Shown in pieces: positions 55,260 through 63,903 of a stretch of DNA of 64,000 bases. Source of the DNA: JANNSX01 sp046348995 (GTDB lineage: Bacteria > Pseudomonadota > Alphaproteobacteria > Rhizobiales > Hyphomicrobiaceae); contig JAXMDB010000002.1 of the NCBI GenBank assembly GCA_046348995.1, forward strand, positions 434,001-498,000. The letters are read 5' to 3'. How positions within the stretch are numbered: position 1 is the stretch's first letter; the number at the start of each line of letters is the position of its first letter. The notes under the pieces are model-generated. The model searched no databases, had not been told where the DNA came from, and was given only the letters and a program-made list of their open reading frames with translations. The position numbers and the translations under genes were made by a program.

Positions 55260-56822
55260 CTACTGCGGCATCGGCAGGGCCTCGTGCTCCTTGAGCACCT
55301 TACCGGTTTCGGCGTCGACCTCGAGCAGGCGGACGCGGAAGCCCCAGAGCAAGGCCAGATGCGGCAGCGTCGCGTCCGTCGCATCCTTGTCGAGCAGCAC
55401 GCCGTTGCGGACACGGTGTTGGACGACCAGATGCCGGCTGCCCGCCAGATCGGCGTCGACGATCTGCAGGTCGGGGTCTTGAGCGGCCGCCTCGTAGTGG
55501 CGGGACAGCGCCCGCCGCAGCGCCCGAAAGCCCGTCTCGTCGTGCACGGCCGTGACGTTGAGGAACGGCGTCGTGGATTTGTCGTGCACCGAGAACAGCC
55601 GCAAGTCCCGCATCACCTTGGGCGACAGGAACTGCAGGATGAAGCTGTCGTCGCGGTAATCCGCCCAAGCCTGCTTGATGACACCCAGTGCATCGCCCGA
55701 TCCCGCGAAATCCGGAAACCAGTCGCGATCCTCCGCTGTCGGCTCCTCGGCGATGCGCTTGATGTCGCGCGTAATGGCGAAGCCCAAGGCATAGGGATTG
55801 AACCCCGAGAAATGCGGCTCCTCGAAGCGCGGCTGGAAGACGACGGAGGAATGGCTGTGCAGGAATTCGAGCATCGCCCCTTCGCCGATCAGGCCCGTCT
55901 CGTACATCCGGTTCAAGATTTCGTAGTGGGTGAAGGTGGCGCACCCCTCGTTCATCATCTTGGTCTGGCGCTGGGGGTAGAAATATTGCGCCATCATACG
56001 GACGATGCGTAAGAGCTCGCGCTTCCAGTCGTCGAGCTTGGGCGCCGTCTTCTCGAGGAAGTAGAGGATGTTCTCCTCCGGCAAGGCCATCCGGCCGGCC
56101 GAGTCGATAATCTTCTCCGGCTCCTCGTCGGCGGTGGACGCCTTCGGCAGCGTGCGCCAGAGATCGGAGAAGGTCTCGGCCTCGTGCTGGCGGCGCTGCA
56201 GCTCGCGTTGCCGCTCGCGGGCGAGAGTCTTGGCCTTGCGCCGCGTCGGATGCCGGCTGATGCCCTGGTTCATCAGTGCATGCGCGCTGTCGAGGACCTG
56301 CTCGACCGCCTCGACGCCGTAGCGCTCCTCGCATTCGGCGACATAGCCCTTGGCGAAGGCCATGTAGTCGAGGATCGAGTCGGCGTCGGTCCATTGCTGG
56401 AAGAGATAGTTGTTCTTGAAAAAGTGGTTGTGGCCCATTGCGGCGTGGGCGAGCACCAGCACCTGCATCGTCATGGAGTTCTCCTCCATGATGTAGTTGA
56501 TGCACGGGTTCGAGTTGATCACGAGCTCGTAGGCGAGCGCCCGATGGCCGCGTCGGTACAGCGCCTCCTCGCGGGCGAAGTGCTTGCCGAAGGACCAATG
56601 GCGATACATCTGCGGCATGCCGACCGACGCATAGGCGTCGAGCATCTGCTCGGCGGTGATGACCTCGATCTGGTTGGGATAGACGTCGAGCCCCATCTCG
56701 CCGACGCCGATCCGCTCGACCTCGTCGTAGGCGCGCTTGATGAGATCGAAGGTCCAGTCGGAGCCGTCGTACAGCGGGCGGGTCGATCGGGTGAGCTTGG
56801 CTTTCTTTCCCATGGGGGTCAC
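55260..56822 (-). CDS. spoVR: SpoVR family protein
   Basis: The 520-residue protein carries the long conserved SpoVR domain: YDEVERIGVGEMGLDVYPNQ, GMPQMYRHWSFGKHFAREEA, ELVINSNPCINYIMEENSMT and YPQRQTKMMNEGCATFTHYE. The family is named for a Bacillus spore-cortex gene. In proteobacteria (YcgB) it is a stress-linked protein encoded with PrkA and a DUF444 protein; its biochemical function is unknown. A GTG at 56822 overlaps the DUF444 stop by 4 bases (GTGA). An ATG three codons later is possible. It is the last gene of the operon. Confidence 0.95.
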   Translation of the reverse strand: MTPMGKKAKLTRSTRPLYDGSDWTFDLIKRAYDEVERIGVGEMGLDVYPNQIEVITAEQMLDAYASVGMPQMYRHWSFGKHFAREEALYRRGHRALAYELVINSNPCINYIMEENSMTMQVLVLAHAAMGHNHFFKNNYLFQQWTDADSILDYMAFAKGYVAECEERYGVEAVEQVLDSAHALMNQGISRHPTRRKAKTLARERQRELQRRQHEAETFSDLWRTLPKASTADEEPEKIIDSAGRMALPEENILYFLEKTAPKLDDWKRELLRIVRMMAQYFYPQRQTKMMNEGCATFTHYEILNRMYETGLIGEGAMLEFLHSHSSVVFQPRFEEPHFSGFNPYALGFAITRDIKRIAEEPTAEDRDWFPDFAGSGDALGVIKQAWADYRDDSFILQFLSPKVMRDLRLFSVHDKSTTPFLNVTAVHDETGFRALRRALSRHYEAAAQDPDLQIVDADLAGSRHLVVQHRVRNGVLLDKDATDATLPHLALLWGFRVRLLEVDAETGKVLKEHEALPMPQ

Positions 56823-58102
56823 GCCGCCGCCTCGTTGCCGGAGAACAGGGCGCGGAACACCGGATAGATGTCGGCCGGCGAGGACGCGCGCTGCATGGCG
56901 AAATTGGCGCTCGTCTCCATGACGTCCGTATAGGCCGACCAGACGATGCTCTCGCGGGCGCGGCCCTGAACCGGCTCGCTCACCTCGATGTAGGCGAAGT
57001 ACTGGCAGACCGGTAGGATATCGCTCTTCAGGATGTCGCAGCAGCGATCCATGTCGTCGTCGAAGTTGTGTCCGTCGGAGGCTTGTGCGGCGTAGATGTT
57101 CCAGTCGGCCACCGGATAGCGGTCGGCGACGACCTTCTTCATGACCTCGAGCGCCGACGAGATCACGGTGCCTCCGGTCTCGGTATCCTTGAAGAAGCTT
57201 TCCTCGTCGACCTCCTGCGCCTCCGTCGTATGCCGGATGAAGACGATGTCGACCTCGCGGTAGTGGCGGGTCAGGAAGATGTGCAGGAGCATGAAGAAGC
57301 GCTTCGCGAGCTCCTTCAACGGCTCGGTCATCGAGGCGGAAACGTCCATCAGGCAGAACATCACCGCCTGCGTCGTCGGCTTCGGCACCTTGTCGTAGCG
57401 ATTGTACTGGAGATCGATCGGATCGATGTAGCCGACGATCCGGCGCAGATGCAGCGTGCGGTGCAGCTTCTCCTCAAGCATGGCGATGGTGTTGTCGTCC
57501 CTCGGATCCTTGGCCTTTTCAGCCGCCAGCGTGGCCTCGAGCGCCTTGATCTCCTCCTCCGTCGGACGCCTGAGCGCCACGCGGCGGGCCATCGAGTTGC
57601 GCATCGTGCGGACAAGATTGAGCCGCGACGGCGAGCCGTCGGTGACGAAGCCCGCACGGACGGGCTTCATCGAGCGCATGTCTTTGAGCCGCGCCTTGAC
57701 GAGATTGGGGAGCTTCAAATCCTCGAAGAAGAGGTCGAGAAATTCCTCGCGCGTCAGCGAGAAGACGAAGTCGTCCTCGCCTTCGCCGTCCGGGCTGCCC
57801 TTGGAGCCGCGCCCGCCGGCGCCACCCTCGGGCTTGCGAATGGTATCGCCGACGACGTATTCGCGGTTGCCCGGCAACACGAAGTCGCGCTCGCCGGTGT
57901 TGCGGCCCTGCCTGAAGGACGGCTCCTTCAGGCCCTTGGTGCGGATCTTGATCTTTTCCCCACCCTCGACCTCGGAGACCTTGCGCTTCTTCAACGCCTC
58001 GCGGACGGCCTCTCGCACCTCGCCGCGGGCGCGCCGCAAGAACCGTTGCCGGTTGCCGAGGCTCTTCGCCTTGGGATTGAGCCTCCTGTCGACGATGTGC
58101 AT
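56819..58102 (-). CDS. yeaH: YeaH/DUF444 family protein (von Willebrand A-like)
   Basis: The 427-residue protein starts MHIVDRRLNPKAKSLGNRQR, the standard DUF444 opening. It has the flexible GGAGGRGSKGSPDGEGEDDF segment and a VWA-like C-terminal domain with the MIDAS-type start CLMDVSASMTEPLKELAKRF. FIRHTTEAQEVDEESFF and GGTVISSALEVM are also conserved. It is the known partner of the PrkA kinase (YeaG-YeaH) in stress and nitrogen-starvation responses. It lies 25 bases downstream of prkA and overlaps spoVR. Confidence 0.95.
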   Translation of the reverse strand: MHIVDRRLNPKAKSLGNRQRFLRRARGEVREAVREALKKRKVSEVEGGEKIKIRTKGLKEPSFRQGRNTGERDFVLPGNREYVVGDTIRKPEGGAGGRGSKGSPDGEGEDDFVFSLTREEFLDLFFEDLKLPNLVKARLKDMRSMKPVRAGFVTDGSPSRLNLVRTMRNSMARRVALRRPTEEEIKALEATLAAEKAKDPRDDNTIAMLEEKLHRTLHLRRIVGYIDPIDLQYNRYDKVPKPTTQAVMFCLMDVSASMTEPLKELAKRFFMLLHIFLTRHYREVDIVFIRHTTEAQEVDEESFFKDTETGGTVISSALEVMKKVVADRYPVADWNIYAAQASDGHNFDDDMDRCCDILKSDILPVCQYFAYIEVSEPVQGRARESIVWSAYTDVMETSANFAMQRASSPADIYPVFRALFSGNEAAA

Positions 58103-58127
58103 GGGCTAGCCCCTCCCTGTCACAGGG

Positions 58128-60074
58128 CTACCCGGCCTTGCGAATGCGCATGTACCACTCGACGAGGCGGCGCACCTGCCTCGGCGTGTAGCCGCGGGCC
58201 ACCATCCGCTCGACGAACTCGTCGTGCTTCTTGCCGGTCTCGTTGTCCTTCTTGGCGCCGAACGAGATGACCGGCAGCAGATCCTCGACCTGGCTGAACA
58301 TGCGCCGCTCGATGACGTCGCGGATCTTCTCGAACGACGTCCAGCTCGGATTGCGGCCGCCGTTCTTGGCGCGGGCGCGCAGCGCGAACTTGACCACCTC
58401 GTAGCGGAAGTCCTTCGGGTTCGCGATGCCGGCCGGCTTCTCGATCTTGGAGAGCTCCTGGTCGAGCAAGCCGCGGTTCATGAGCTGGCCGGTGTCGGGG
58501 TCCTTGAAGTCGTGGTCCTCGATCCAGGCGTCGGCATAGGCGACATAGCGGTCGAACAGATTCTGGCCGAAGTCGTTGTAGCTTTCCAGATACGCTTTCT
58601 GGATCTCGTTGCCGATGAACTCGCCGTAGCGGGGGCTGAGCTCCTCCTTGATGAACTCGAGATACTTGTCCTCGGTCTCCTCCGACATCTGCTCGCGCTT
58701 GATCGACTGCTCGAGCACGTACATGAGGTGCACGGGGTCGGCCGCGACCTCCTGCGTGTCGTAGTTGAAGGTTTCCGAAAGGACCTTGTAGGCGAAGCGG
58801 GTGGAGATGCCGTCCATGCCTTCGGTCACGCCGGCGGCGTCGCGATACTCTTGATATGTCTTGGCTTGGACGTCGCTGTCTTTCAGGCTTTCGCCGTCAT
58901 AGACCCGCATCTTGGAGAACAGGTTCGAGTTCTCGTGCGGCTTCAAGCGCGTGAGCACCGAGAACTGCGACAGCATCTTGAGCGTGCCCGGAGCGCAGGG
59001 CGCCGAGGCTAATTCGCTGGCCGCGAGAAGCTTTTGATAGATCTTGTCCTCATCCGACACGCGCAGGCAGTAGGGCACCTGCACGACCGAGATGCGGTCG
59101 AGGAAGGCCTCGTTGTTCTTGTTGGCCTTGAAGCTCTGCCACTCGCTCTCGTTGGAGTGGGCGACGATGATGCCCTGGTACGGCAAAGCACCGACGTTCT
59201 CGGTGCCGACATAGGTGCCGTCCTGCGTCGCGGTCAGCAGCGGGTGCAGCATCTTCAACGGCGCCTTGAACATCTCGACGAACTCGAGCAGGCCCTGGGT
59301 CGTACGGTTGAGGCCGCCCGAGTAGGAATAAGCATCGGCGTCGTTCTGGCCGTGGAACTCGAGCTTGCGGATATCGACCTTGCCGACGAGCGAGGAGATG
59401 TCCTGGTTGTTCTCATCGCCCGGCTCGGTCTTGGCGACACAGATCTGGCGCAGCCGCGACGGATAGAGCTTCACCACCGTGAACTTCGAGATGTCGCCGC
59501 CGAACTCGTCGAGCCGCTTTACGGCCCACGGCGACATGGTCGCCGACACCTTGCGGCGCGGGATGCCATACTTTTCTTCCAGCATCCCGGCCATGCTTTC
59601 GGATTGGAAGAGGCCGAGCGGGCTCTCGAAGATCGGCGAAAGCTGGCCGTTGGCCGCAAGCACGTAAACCGGATGCTTCTCCATCAGCTCCTTGAGCCGC
59701 TCGGCGAGCGAGGATTTGCCGCCGCCGACGGGGCCGAGCAGATAGAGGATCTGCTTGCGCTCCTCCAAACCCTGCGCTGCGTGCCGGAAGAACCCGACGA
59801 TGCGCTCGATGGTCTCCTCGAGGCCGTAAAAGTCGGTGAAGGCCTCGTAGACCTTGACGGTGCGGTTGGAGAAAATCCGCCCGAGGCGCGTATCCTTGGA
59901 GGTGTCGATGAGCTTGGGCTCGCCGATCGCGGCCAGCATACGCTCGGCCGCCGAGGCGTAGAGCATCGGGTCCTCGCGACAGGCGTCGAGGAACTGTTTG
60001 AGTGTCAATTCGCTCTGCTTCTTGCGGTCGTAGCTCTTGGAATAGAGCTCGAAGAGATCATCGTGCATGGCCAT
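58128..60074 (-). CDS. prkA: PrkA family AAA+/serine protein kinase (YeaG)
   Basis: The 648-residue protein has an N-terminal AAA+ domain with Walker A at LGPVGGGKSS (Lys120). The sequence continues with YVLAANGQLSPIFESPLGLF and the long PrkA core (NRTTQGLLEFVEMFKAPLKM, VAHSNESEWQSFKANKNNEA). The C-terminal PrkA domain is complete. YeaG phosphorylates proteins and, with YeaH, shapes the response to starvation and stress; its AAA+ part may have ATPase or protease activity. It is the first gene of prkA-yeaH-spoVR. The upstream gap holds ECF-like promoter motifs. Confidence 0.96.
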   Translation of the reverse strand: MAMHDDLFELYSKSYDRKKQSELTLKQFLDACREDPMLYASAAERMLAAIGEPKLIDTSKDTRLGRIFSNRTVKVYEAFTDFYGLEETIERIVGFFRHAAQGLEERKQILYLLGPVGGGKSSLAERLKELMEKHPVYVLAANGQLSPIFESPLGLFQSESMAGMLEEKYGIPRRKVSATMSPWAVKRLDEFGGDISKFTVVKLYPSRLRQICVAKTEPGDENNQDISSLVGKVDIRKLEFHGQNDADAYSYSGGLNRTTQGLLEFVEMFKAPLKMLHPLLTATQDGTYVGTENVGALPYQGIIVAHSNESEWQSFKANKNNEAFLDRISVVQVPYCLRVSDEDKIYQKLLAASELASAPCAPGTLKMLSQFSVLTRLKPHENSNLFSKMRVYDGESLKDSDVQAKTYQEYRDAAGVTEGMDGISTRFAYKVLSETFNYDTQEVAADPVHLMYVLEQSIKREQMSEETEDKYLEFIKEELSPRYGEFIGNEIQKAYLESYNDFGQNLFDRYVAYADAWIEDHDFKDPDTGQLMNRGLLDQELSKIEKPAGIANPKDFRYEVVKFALRARAKNGGRNPSWTSFEKIRDVIERRMFSQVEDLLPVISFGAKKDNETGKKHDEFVERMVARGYTPRQVRRLVEWYMRIRKAG

Positions 60075-60479
60075 GCCCGCTCTCTGTTATGTCTGTGTCG
60101 CCGACCGTGCCGCCCGGGGCTCTGCCCGCGCTGCGGGCACCGGTGAGTCCAGAGCGAAGGCTCTCTCTGCTCACGCTGCACGCCCCTTGCTCGGGACGCT
60201 GCATTTTATGGTCGTGATGCATTTTACCGCCGATCCTGGTGTCCACAAAACGCTAACGTCAGGCTTACGGTTCAGTTCATCGGCTTCCTCTGAGAATATG
60301 GTGCTTGACTGTGGAGATTTGAGGTTCAAGCGATGGTCAAATTTTCGCGTGTGCCCGTCACTTGCCATCATCTGCTTCGTTCGAAAGGCACGTGACCGGC
60401 TTGGCGCACTCGTGTCGGCTGTGCCACAGTCCACTCCGATCGCGCCGGGTGCTTAAACGGCGCTCCAGGGAGATAACGC
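60075..60479. other. Divergent intergenic region between prkA and the FAH gene
   Basis: This 405-base gap has no supported gene. It must hold the prkA promoter (leftward) and the promoter for the FAH/cupin pair (rightward). CTCCAGGGAGATAACGC supplies the ribosome site for the ATG at 60480. AT-richer sequence lies at about 60190-60345. Confidence 0.5.
60249..60279 (-). promoter_or_regulatory. Candidate ECF/EcfG-type promoter motifs ahead of prkA
   Basis: On the minus strand two overlapping matches of the form TGAAC-N16/17-CGTT are seen: TGAAC at 60279-60275 with CGTT at 60258-60255 (16 bases between), and TGAAC at 60274-60270 with CGTT at 60252-60249 (17 bases). Each differs from the general-stress GGAAC-N16/17-CGTT pattern by one base. 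They lie about 180-200 bases before the prkA ATG. The stress role of this operon makes such control plausible. Confidence 0.35.
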
Positions 60480-61328
60480 ATGAAGCTTCTTCGTCATGGC
60501 GCGGCCGGTCGCGAGCGCCCGGGCATCGTCGATAAATCGGGCGCAATCAGAGACTTGTCGGGCGTGATCGACGATCTGTCGGCGGCGACTTTGAGGCGCG
60601 CCGCGCTCGCCAAGATCGCCAAAGTCGATCCGGCGATTCTCCCGCTGGTGCCCGCCAACACGCGAATCGGCCCCTGCATCGATCGCGTCGGCCACTTCAT
60701 CGCCGTCGGCCTCAATTACGCCGATCACGCCAAGGAGACGGGCTCGCCGATCCCGGCTGAGCCCATCCTCTTCTCCAAGGCACCGTCTTGCCTCCACGGT
60801 CCCGACGACGACGTCATCATCCCGAAGGGGTCCACCAAATCCGATTGGGAGGTCGAGCTTGCCGTCATCATCGGCGAGCCGGCCTCTTACGTCAGCGAGG
60901 CGAAGGCCCTCGACCATGTTGCGGGCTATGCCGTCTGCAACGACTTGTCGGAGCGCGCCTGGCAGATGGAGCGCGGCGGGCAGTGGATCAAGGGCAAGAG
61001 CGCGCCGACCTTCGGCCCCCTCGGCCCCTGGCTCGTGACGCCGGACGAGATCGCCGACGTCCAGAAGCTCAAGATGTGGCTCGAGCTCAACGGGAGCAAG
61101 GTTCAGAACGGCTCGACCGAGACGATGATTTTCGGCGTCGCGCACCTGATTTCCTACATCTCGCAGTTCTGGCGGCTGGAGCCGGGCGACGTCATCACGA
61201 CGGGCACGCCTCCGGGTGTCGGTCTCGGCATGAAGCCGCCCAAGTTCCTCAAGGCCGGCGATCACATGCGGCTTTCGATTGAGGGCCTAGGTGTGCAAAC
61301 GCAGAAGGTCGTGGCTTACCAGGGGTAA
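60480..61328 (+). CDS. Fumarylacetoacetate hydrolase (FAH) family enzyme
   Basis: The 282-residue protein has the FAH fold: a short N-domain (MKLLRHGAAGRERPGIVDKS), then VGLNYADHAKETGSPIPAEP, the metal-site region STKSDWEVELAVIIG with its Glu ligands, GYAVCNDLSERAWQ, and the C-terminal TGTPPGVGLGMKPPKFLKAG. Members act on 2-keto acids, acylpyruvates or ureidoglycolate by C-C or C-N cleavage or hydration, with Mg2+ or Mn2+. The exact substrate is unknown. The cupin gene follows 4 bases later, so the two enzymes probably serve one pathway. Confidence 0.92.
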   Translation: MKLLRHGAAGRERPGIVDKSGAIRDLSGVIDDLSAATLRRAALAKIAKVDPAILPLVPANTRIGPCIDRVGHFIAVGLNYADHAKETGSPIPAEPILFSKAPSCLHGPDDDVIIPKGSTKSDWEVELAVIIGEPASYVSEAKALDHVAGYAVCNDLSERAWQMERGGQWIKGKSAPTFGPLGPWLVTPDEIADVQKLKMWLELNGSKVQNGSTETMIFGVAHLISYISQFWRLEPGDVITTGTPPGVGLGMKPPKFLKAGDHMRLSIEGLGVQTQKVVAYQG

Positions 61329-61332
61329 TCGC

Positions 61333-61929
61333 ATGGCTGTCCGGTCGCCGGAATTGCAGGCGTTTCTCGATGCCTTTCGCGATGCGATACGCGCGAGGGC
61401 TAAGCCGAGATCACCGGAGGCGCTGGCGTGCGAGCGCATCTACGGAGCGCTCGAAACGCCCGTCGAGACGAAGGCCCCGCCGGCGACGCGGCTGCCGGTC
61501 TGCCGCTTTCTCGAGCCTGCCTTCGCGGCGGCCGAGCAGGTCGATGCGCCGACGGCCAGGCTCTCCCGGGCCTTGCGGGCGCTCGATCCGATGCTTGCCT
61601 GGGGGGTGCGCAATACGGCGACGCAGATCGGCGAGCCGTTCCTGTCCGGCCACGCCAACGCGTCGATCGTGGCGCCGGGGCAACTCGAGTCGCGGACGGA
61701 TGTCTGGGTCGGCGTCAGCCTGATGGCGCCCAACATCACCTATCCCTACCACGACCATCCGCCGGAGGAGGTCTACGTCTCCCTCTCGCCCGGCGACTGG
61801 CAGCAGAACGCCGACCCCTGGGTCACCCCCGGCACCGGCGGCCTGATCTACAATCCGCCCGGCATACGCCACGCCATGCGAGCCGCAAACGCGCCGTTCC
61901 TGGCGGCGTGGTGCTTGTGGGCGGGGTGA
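61333..61929 (+). CDS. Cupin of the DMSP lyase superfamily (DddQ-like)
   Basis: The 198-residue protein ends in a cupin barrel with Tyr137-Pro-Tyr-His-Asp-His142-x3-Glu146-x-Tyr148 (YPYHDHPPEEVYVSLSPGDW) and His180 (PPGIRHAM). The published DddQ metal site, as I recall it (His125, Glu129, Tyr131, His163), maps onto these residues with one constant offset of 17. All ligands are therefore present at identical spacing. DddQ cleaves dimethylsulfoniopropionate to DMS and acrylate, but superfamily members outside marine bacteria may use other substrates. AGGGG precedes the ATG at 61333 and lies inside the end of the FAH gene. No acrylate-use genes are nearby. Confidence 0.82.
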   Translation: MAVRSPELQAFLDAFRDAIRARAKPRSPEALACERIYGALETPVETKAPPATRLPVCRFLEPAFAAAEQVDAPTARLSRALRALDPMLAWGVRNTATQIGEPFLSGHANASIVAPGQLESRTDVWVGVSLMAPNITYPYHDHPPEEVYVSLSPGDWQQNADPWVTPGTGGLIYNPPGIRHAMRAANAPFLAAWCLWAG

Positions 61930-62145
61930 GGGGGGCTTCGTCTAAGCGGAGCGAGCTACGATCTCTCGCCACTGTCATGGTCGCGGACGCGACTATCCAC
62001 GAGGAGGCAGAGATGATCCGCGATGGTGCCATCTGGCATCTTCGCATTCTCACCACAACATTCCGTGGATGCTGACGTTCGTCAGCATGACGGAACAGGC
62101 AAAGACCTTTCGCTATCGATAGTCGCTAAAAACGTCCCCTGCTGG
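61930..62145. other. Intergenic gap with small hairpin
   Basis: No supported gene lies in these 216 bases between the convergent cupin and M20 genes. The short palindrome GCTGACG-TT-CGTCAGC at about 62071-62086 is a perfect 7-bp stem. It could help end transcription from either side. Confidence 0.5.
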
Positions 62146-63540
62146 TCACTCCACCCAAGTCCCATCCCAGAACCGTTCGGGCTCTGTCGTGAGCGTCCGC
62201 CAGGCGCCGACGATCGGCGGGGTAATGTCGAGGCCTCGCGTACGGCGCTGAAGCTCGGCCCTCGCCTCGGCGACCTTCGAGGGCTCGGCGAGAAGGGCGA
62301 GGCCGCCCAACGCCAGCGCCTCGGTCGCCATCAGCGCGCCCTTTCCGCTGCCGGGGTGGCCCGACCAGGCGGTCCAGGCCCAGTGATGGATGGTGACGTC
62401 CTCGGGGTAGGCCCAGTTCACGCGGCCGAGCGGTACGCGCCACGACACCTCGCCGTCATCCTGGCCGTAGTAGTCCTCGCCGGTGTCGTAGAGTTTGAGA
62501 CTGCGGTCCAGGCGTAGCCCGGCGTTCGGGTTCACCGCGCGCGAGAGCTCAGCCATGAAGGCCTCCTCCTCGGCGGTCCACGCCGGGAGGCCGACGGTTT
62601 CCAGCGCGCTCTGCAGCACGCGGGCGAGCACGTCGTTGGCGAGATAGCCGCGCGTGCCCGCGATCGGCTGATGGCGCTGGGTGACATGCGATCGGGTCGC
62701 GAGGTCGGCCGCCAGCACGACCAGACGATCATAGAAATCCTGCGCCCGCTCGAAGCTCACATTCCGCGAGGTGAGCCACACGCGCGCCTCGTCCGGCGTG
62801 ATCGAGGGCATGATCCCGCCGACGCGGATGACGTGCCGGAGCGCCACGTCGGCGAACTCGGCCTCGCGCAGCGCCGTCGCCTCGGCGACAAAGGCTTCGG
62901 CGGCTTCCAGCGCGTTCTTGACGCCCGGCTTGCCGCCGTGCCCGGCCTCGCCCGAGAACACGATCTCGCCCGACAGCACCGACTGGCAGGGGCGCGACAG
63001 CGCGCCGTTCTGGTAGTCGCCATGCGAGGTGAGTACGACGTCGAGGCCGTCGAACACGCCCTGCTTCAGGAGTGCGACCTTGCCCCAGACGATCTCCTCG
63101 GCCGGCGTGCCGACGACGACGATCTCGCCCGCGAGCTCGAGCCGCTTGGCAACGTCGGCGAGCGCAATCGCCGCGCCGCAATTGGCCGGGCCGATGTGGT
63201 TGTGGCCGCAGGCGTGGCCAGCGCGTTCCCTTAGCAGCGGCGCACGTCGTGGCACGGCGTCGTTCGCGAGCCCCGGGAGTGCGTCGTACTCGGCGAGGAT
63301 GCCGATGCGGGGTCCCTCCCCCATGCGGCGCGTCGCCTTGAAGGCCGTCGGCACACCGCCCGCGCCGCGCTCGACGCTGAAGCCGTGTCTGGCGAGGAAG
63401 TCCGCAAGCACGGCGGCCGTCCGATGCTCCATGGCGGGAAGCTCGGGATGCCGCCAAAGATCGGCGAACAGCGCCTCGATCTCGGGCTTGAGGCGAGCGG
63501 TGACGGGGGCGAGGGCGTCTCTGAGTGGAGCGTCGGTCAT
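62146..63540 (-). CDS. M20 family amidohydrolase (AbgB/aminobenzoyl-glutamate hydrolase-like)
   Basis: The 464-residue metallopeptidase has the M20D motifs: LWRHPELPAMEHRTAAVLAD, GILAEYDALPG, GHACGHNHIG (metal ligands) and VVGTPAEE (catalytic Glu). The lid domain follows, and then HHWAWTAWSGHPGSGKGAL near the C-terminus. Its length and sequence are close to p-aminobenzoyl-glutamate hydrolase subunit B and related amidases. It probably cleaves an N-acyl or amide bond of an amino acid conjugate in the cytosol. The ATG at 63540 (MTDAPLRDAL) is preferred over one 27 bases upstream. Confidence 0.92.
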   Translation of the reverse strand: MTDAPLRDALAPVTARLKPEIEALFADLWRHPELPAMEHRTAAVLADFLARHGFSVERGAGGVPTAFKATRRMGEGPRIGILAEYDALPGLANDAVPRRAPLLRERAGHACGHNHIGPANCGAAIALADVAKRLELAGEIVVVGTPAEEIVWGKVALLKQGVFDGLDVVLTSHGDYQNGALSRPCQSVLSGEIVFSGEAGHGGKPGVKNALEAAEAFVAEATALREAEFADVALRHVIRVGGIMPSITPDEARVWLTSRNVSFERAQDFYDRLVVLAADLATRSHVTQRHQPIAGTRGYLANDVLARVLQSALETVGLPAWTAEEEAFMAELSRAVNPNAGLRLDRSLKLYDTGEDYYGQDDGEVSWRVPLGRVNWAYPEDVTIHHWAWTAWSGHPGSGKGALMATEALALGGLALLAEPSKVAEARAELQRRTRGLDITPPIVGAWRTLTTEPERFWDGTWVE

Positions 63541-63576
63541 CAGCGAAGCATAGCCGCCGGCGTGCACGCCGTCAGC

Positions 63577-63903
63577 TCAGTTGGTGGCGGCGGGTGCCGC
63601 CGGCACTTGCGTGATCGTGCAAGGATCGCCGGATGCCGTGCAGGTGAACTGTCCGTCGGCCTCCGTCTCGCATTTGAAGCTCTTGTTGGCGGCGATGCGC
63701 CAGGCCGGGTGCTCTATGCCGGCCGCAACGGCGCTCTTCTTCCAATCGTCCATGGCCTGCTTCTTGGCGGCGAGCTCGGTCGCAGCGGTCGCTTGCCCGA
63801 CGACGAGCTTGACGCAATTGCGCATGGCGGCCTCGGCCGGGGCTGCAAGCAGCAGCCCGGCGACAAGTCCTGTCGAAAGCACCGCGATGCTGACCTTCGG
63901 CAT
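63577..63903 (-). CDS. Small secreted protein of unknown function
   Basis: The 108-residue protein starts at an ATG (63903) preceded by GGGAGGGAAGC. It has a signal peptide (MPKVSIAVLSTGLVAGLLLA, cleavage near AEAA). The mature part has paired Cys residues (NCVKLV, FKCETEADGQFTCTASGDPC) suggesting disulfides in the periplasm. No named family is recognised. It lies just upstream of the M20 gene on the same strand, with a 36-base gap, so they may be co-transcribed. Confidence 0.75.
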   Translation of the reverse strand: MPKVSIAVLSTGLVAGLLLAAPAEAAMRNCVKLVVGQATAATELAAKKQAMDDWKKSAVAAGIEHPAWRIAANKSFKCETEADGQFTCTASGDPCTITQVPAAPAATN

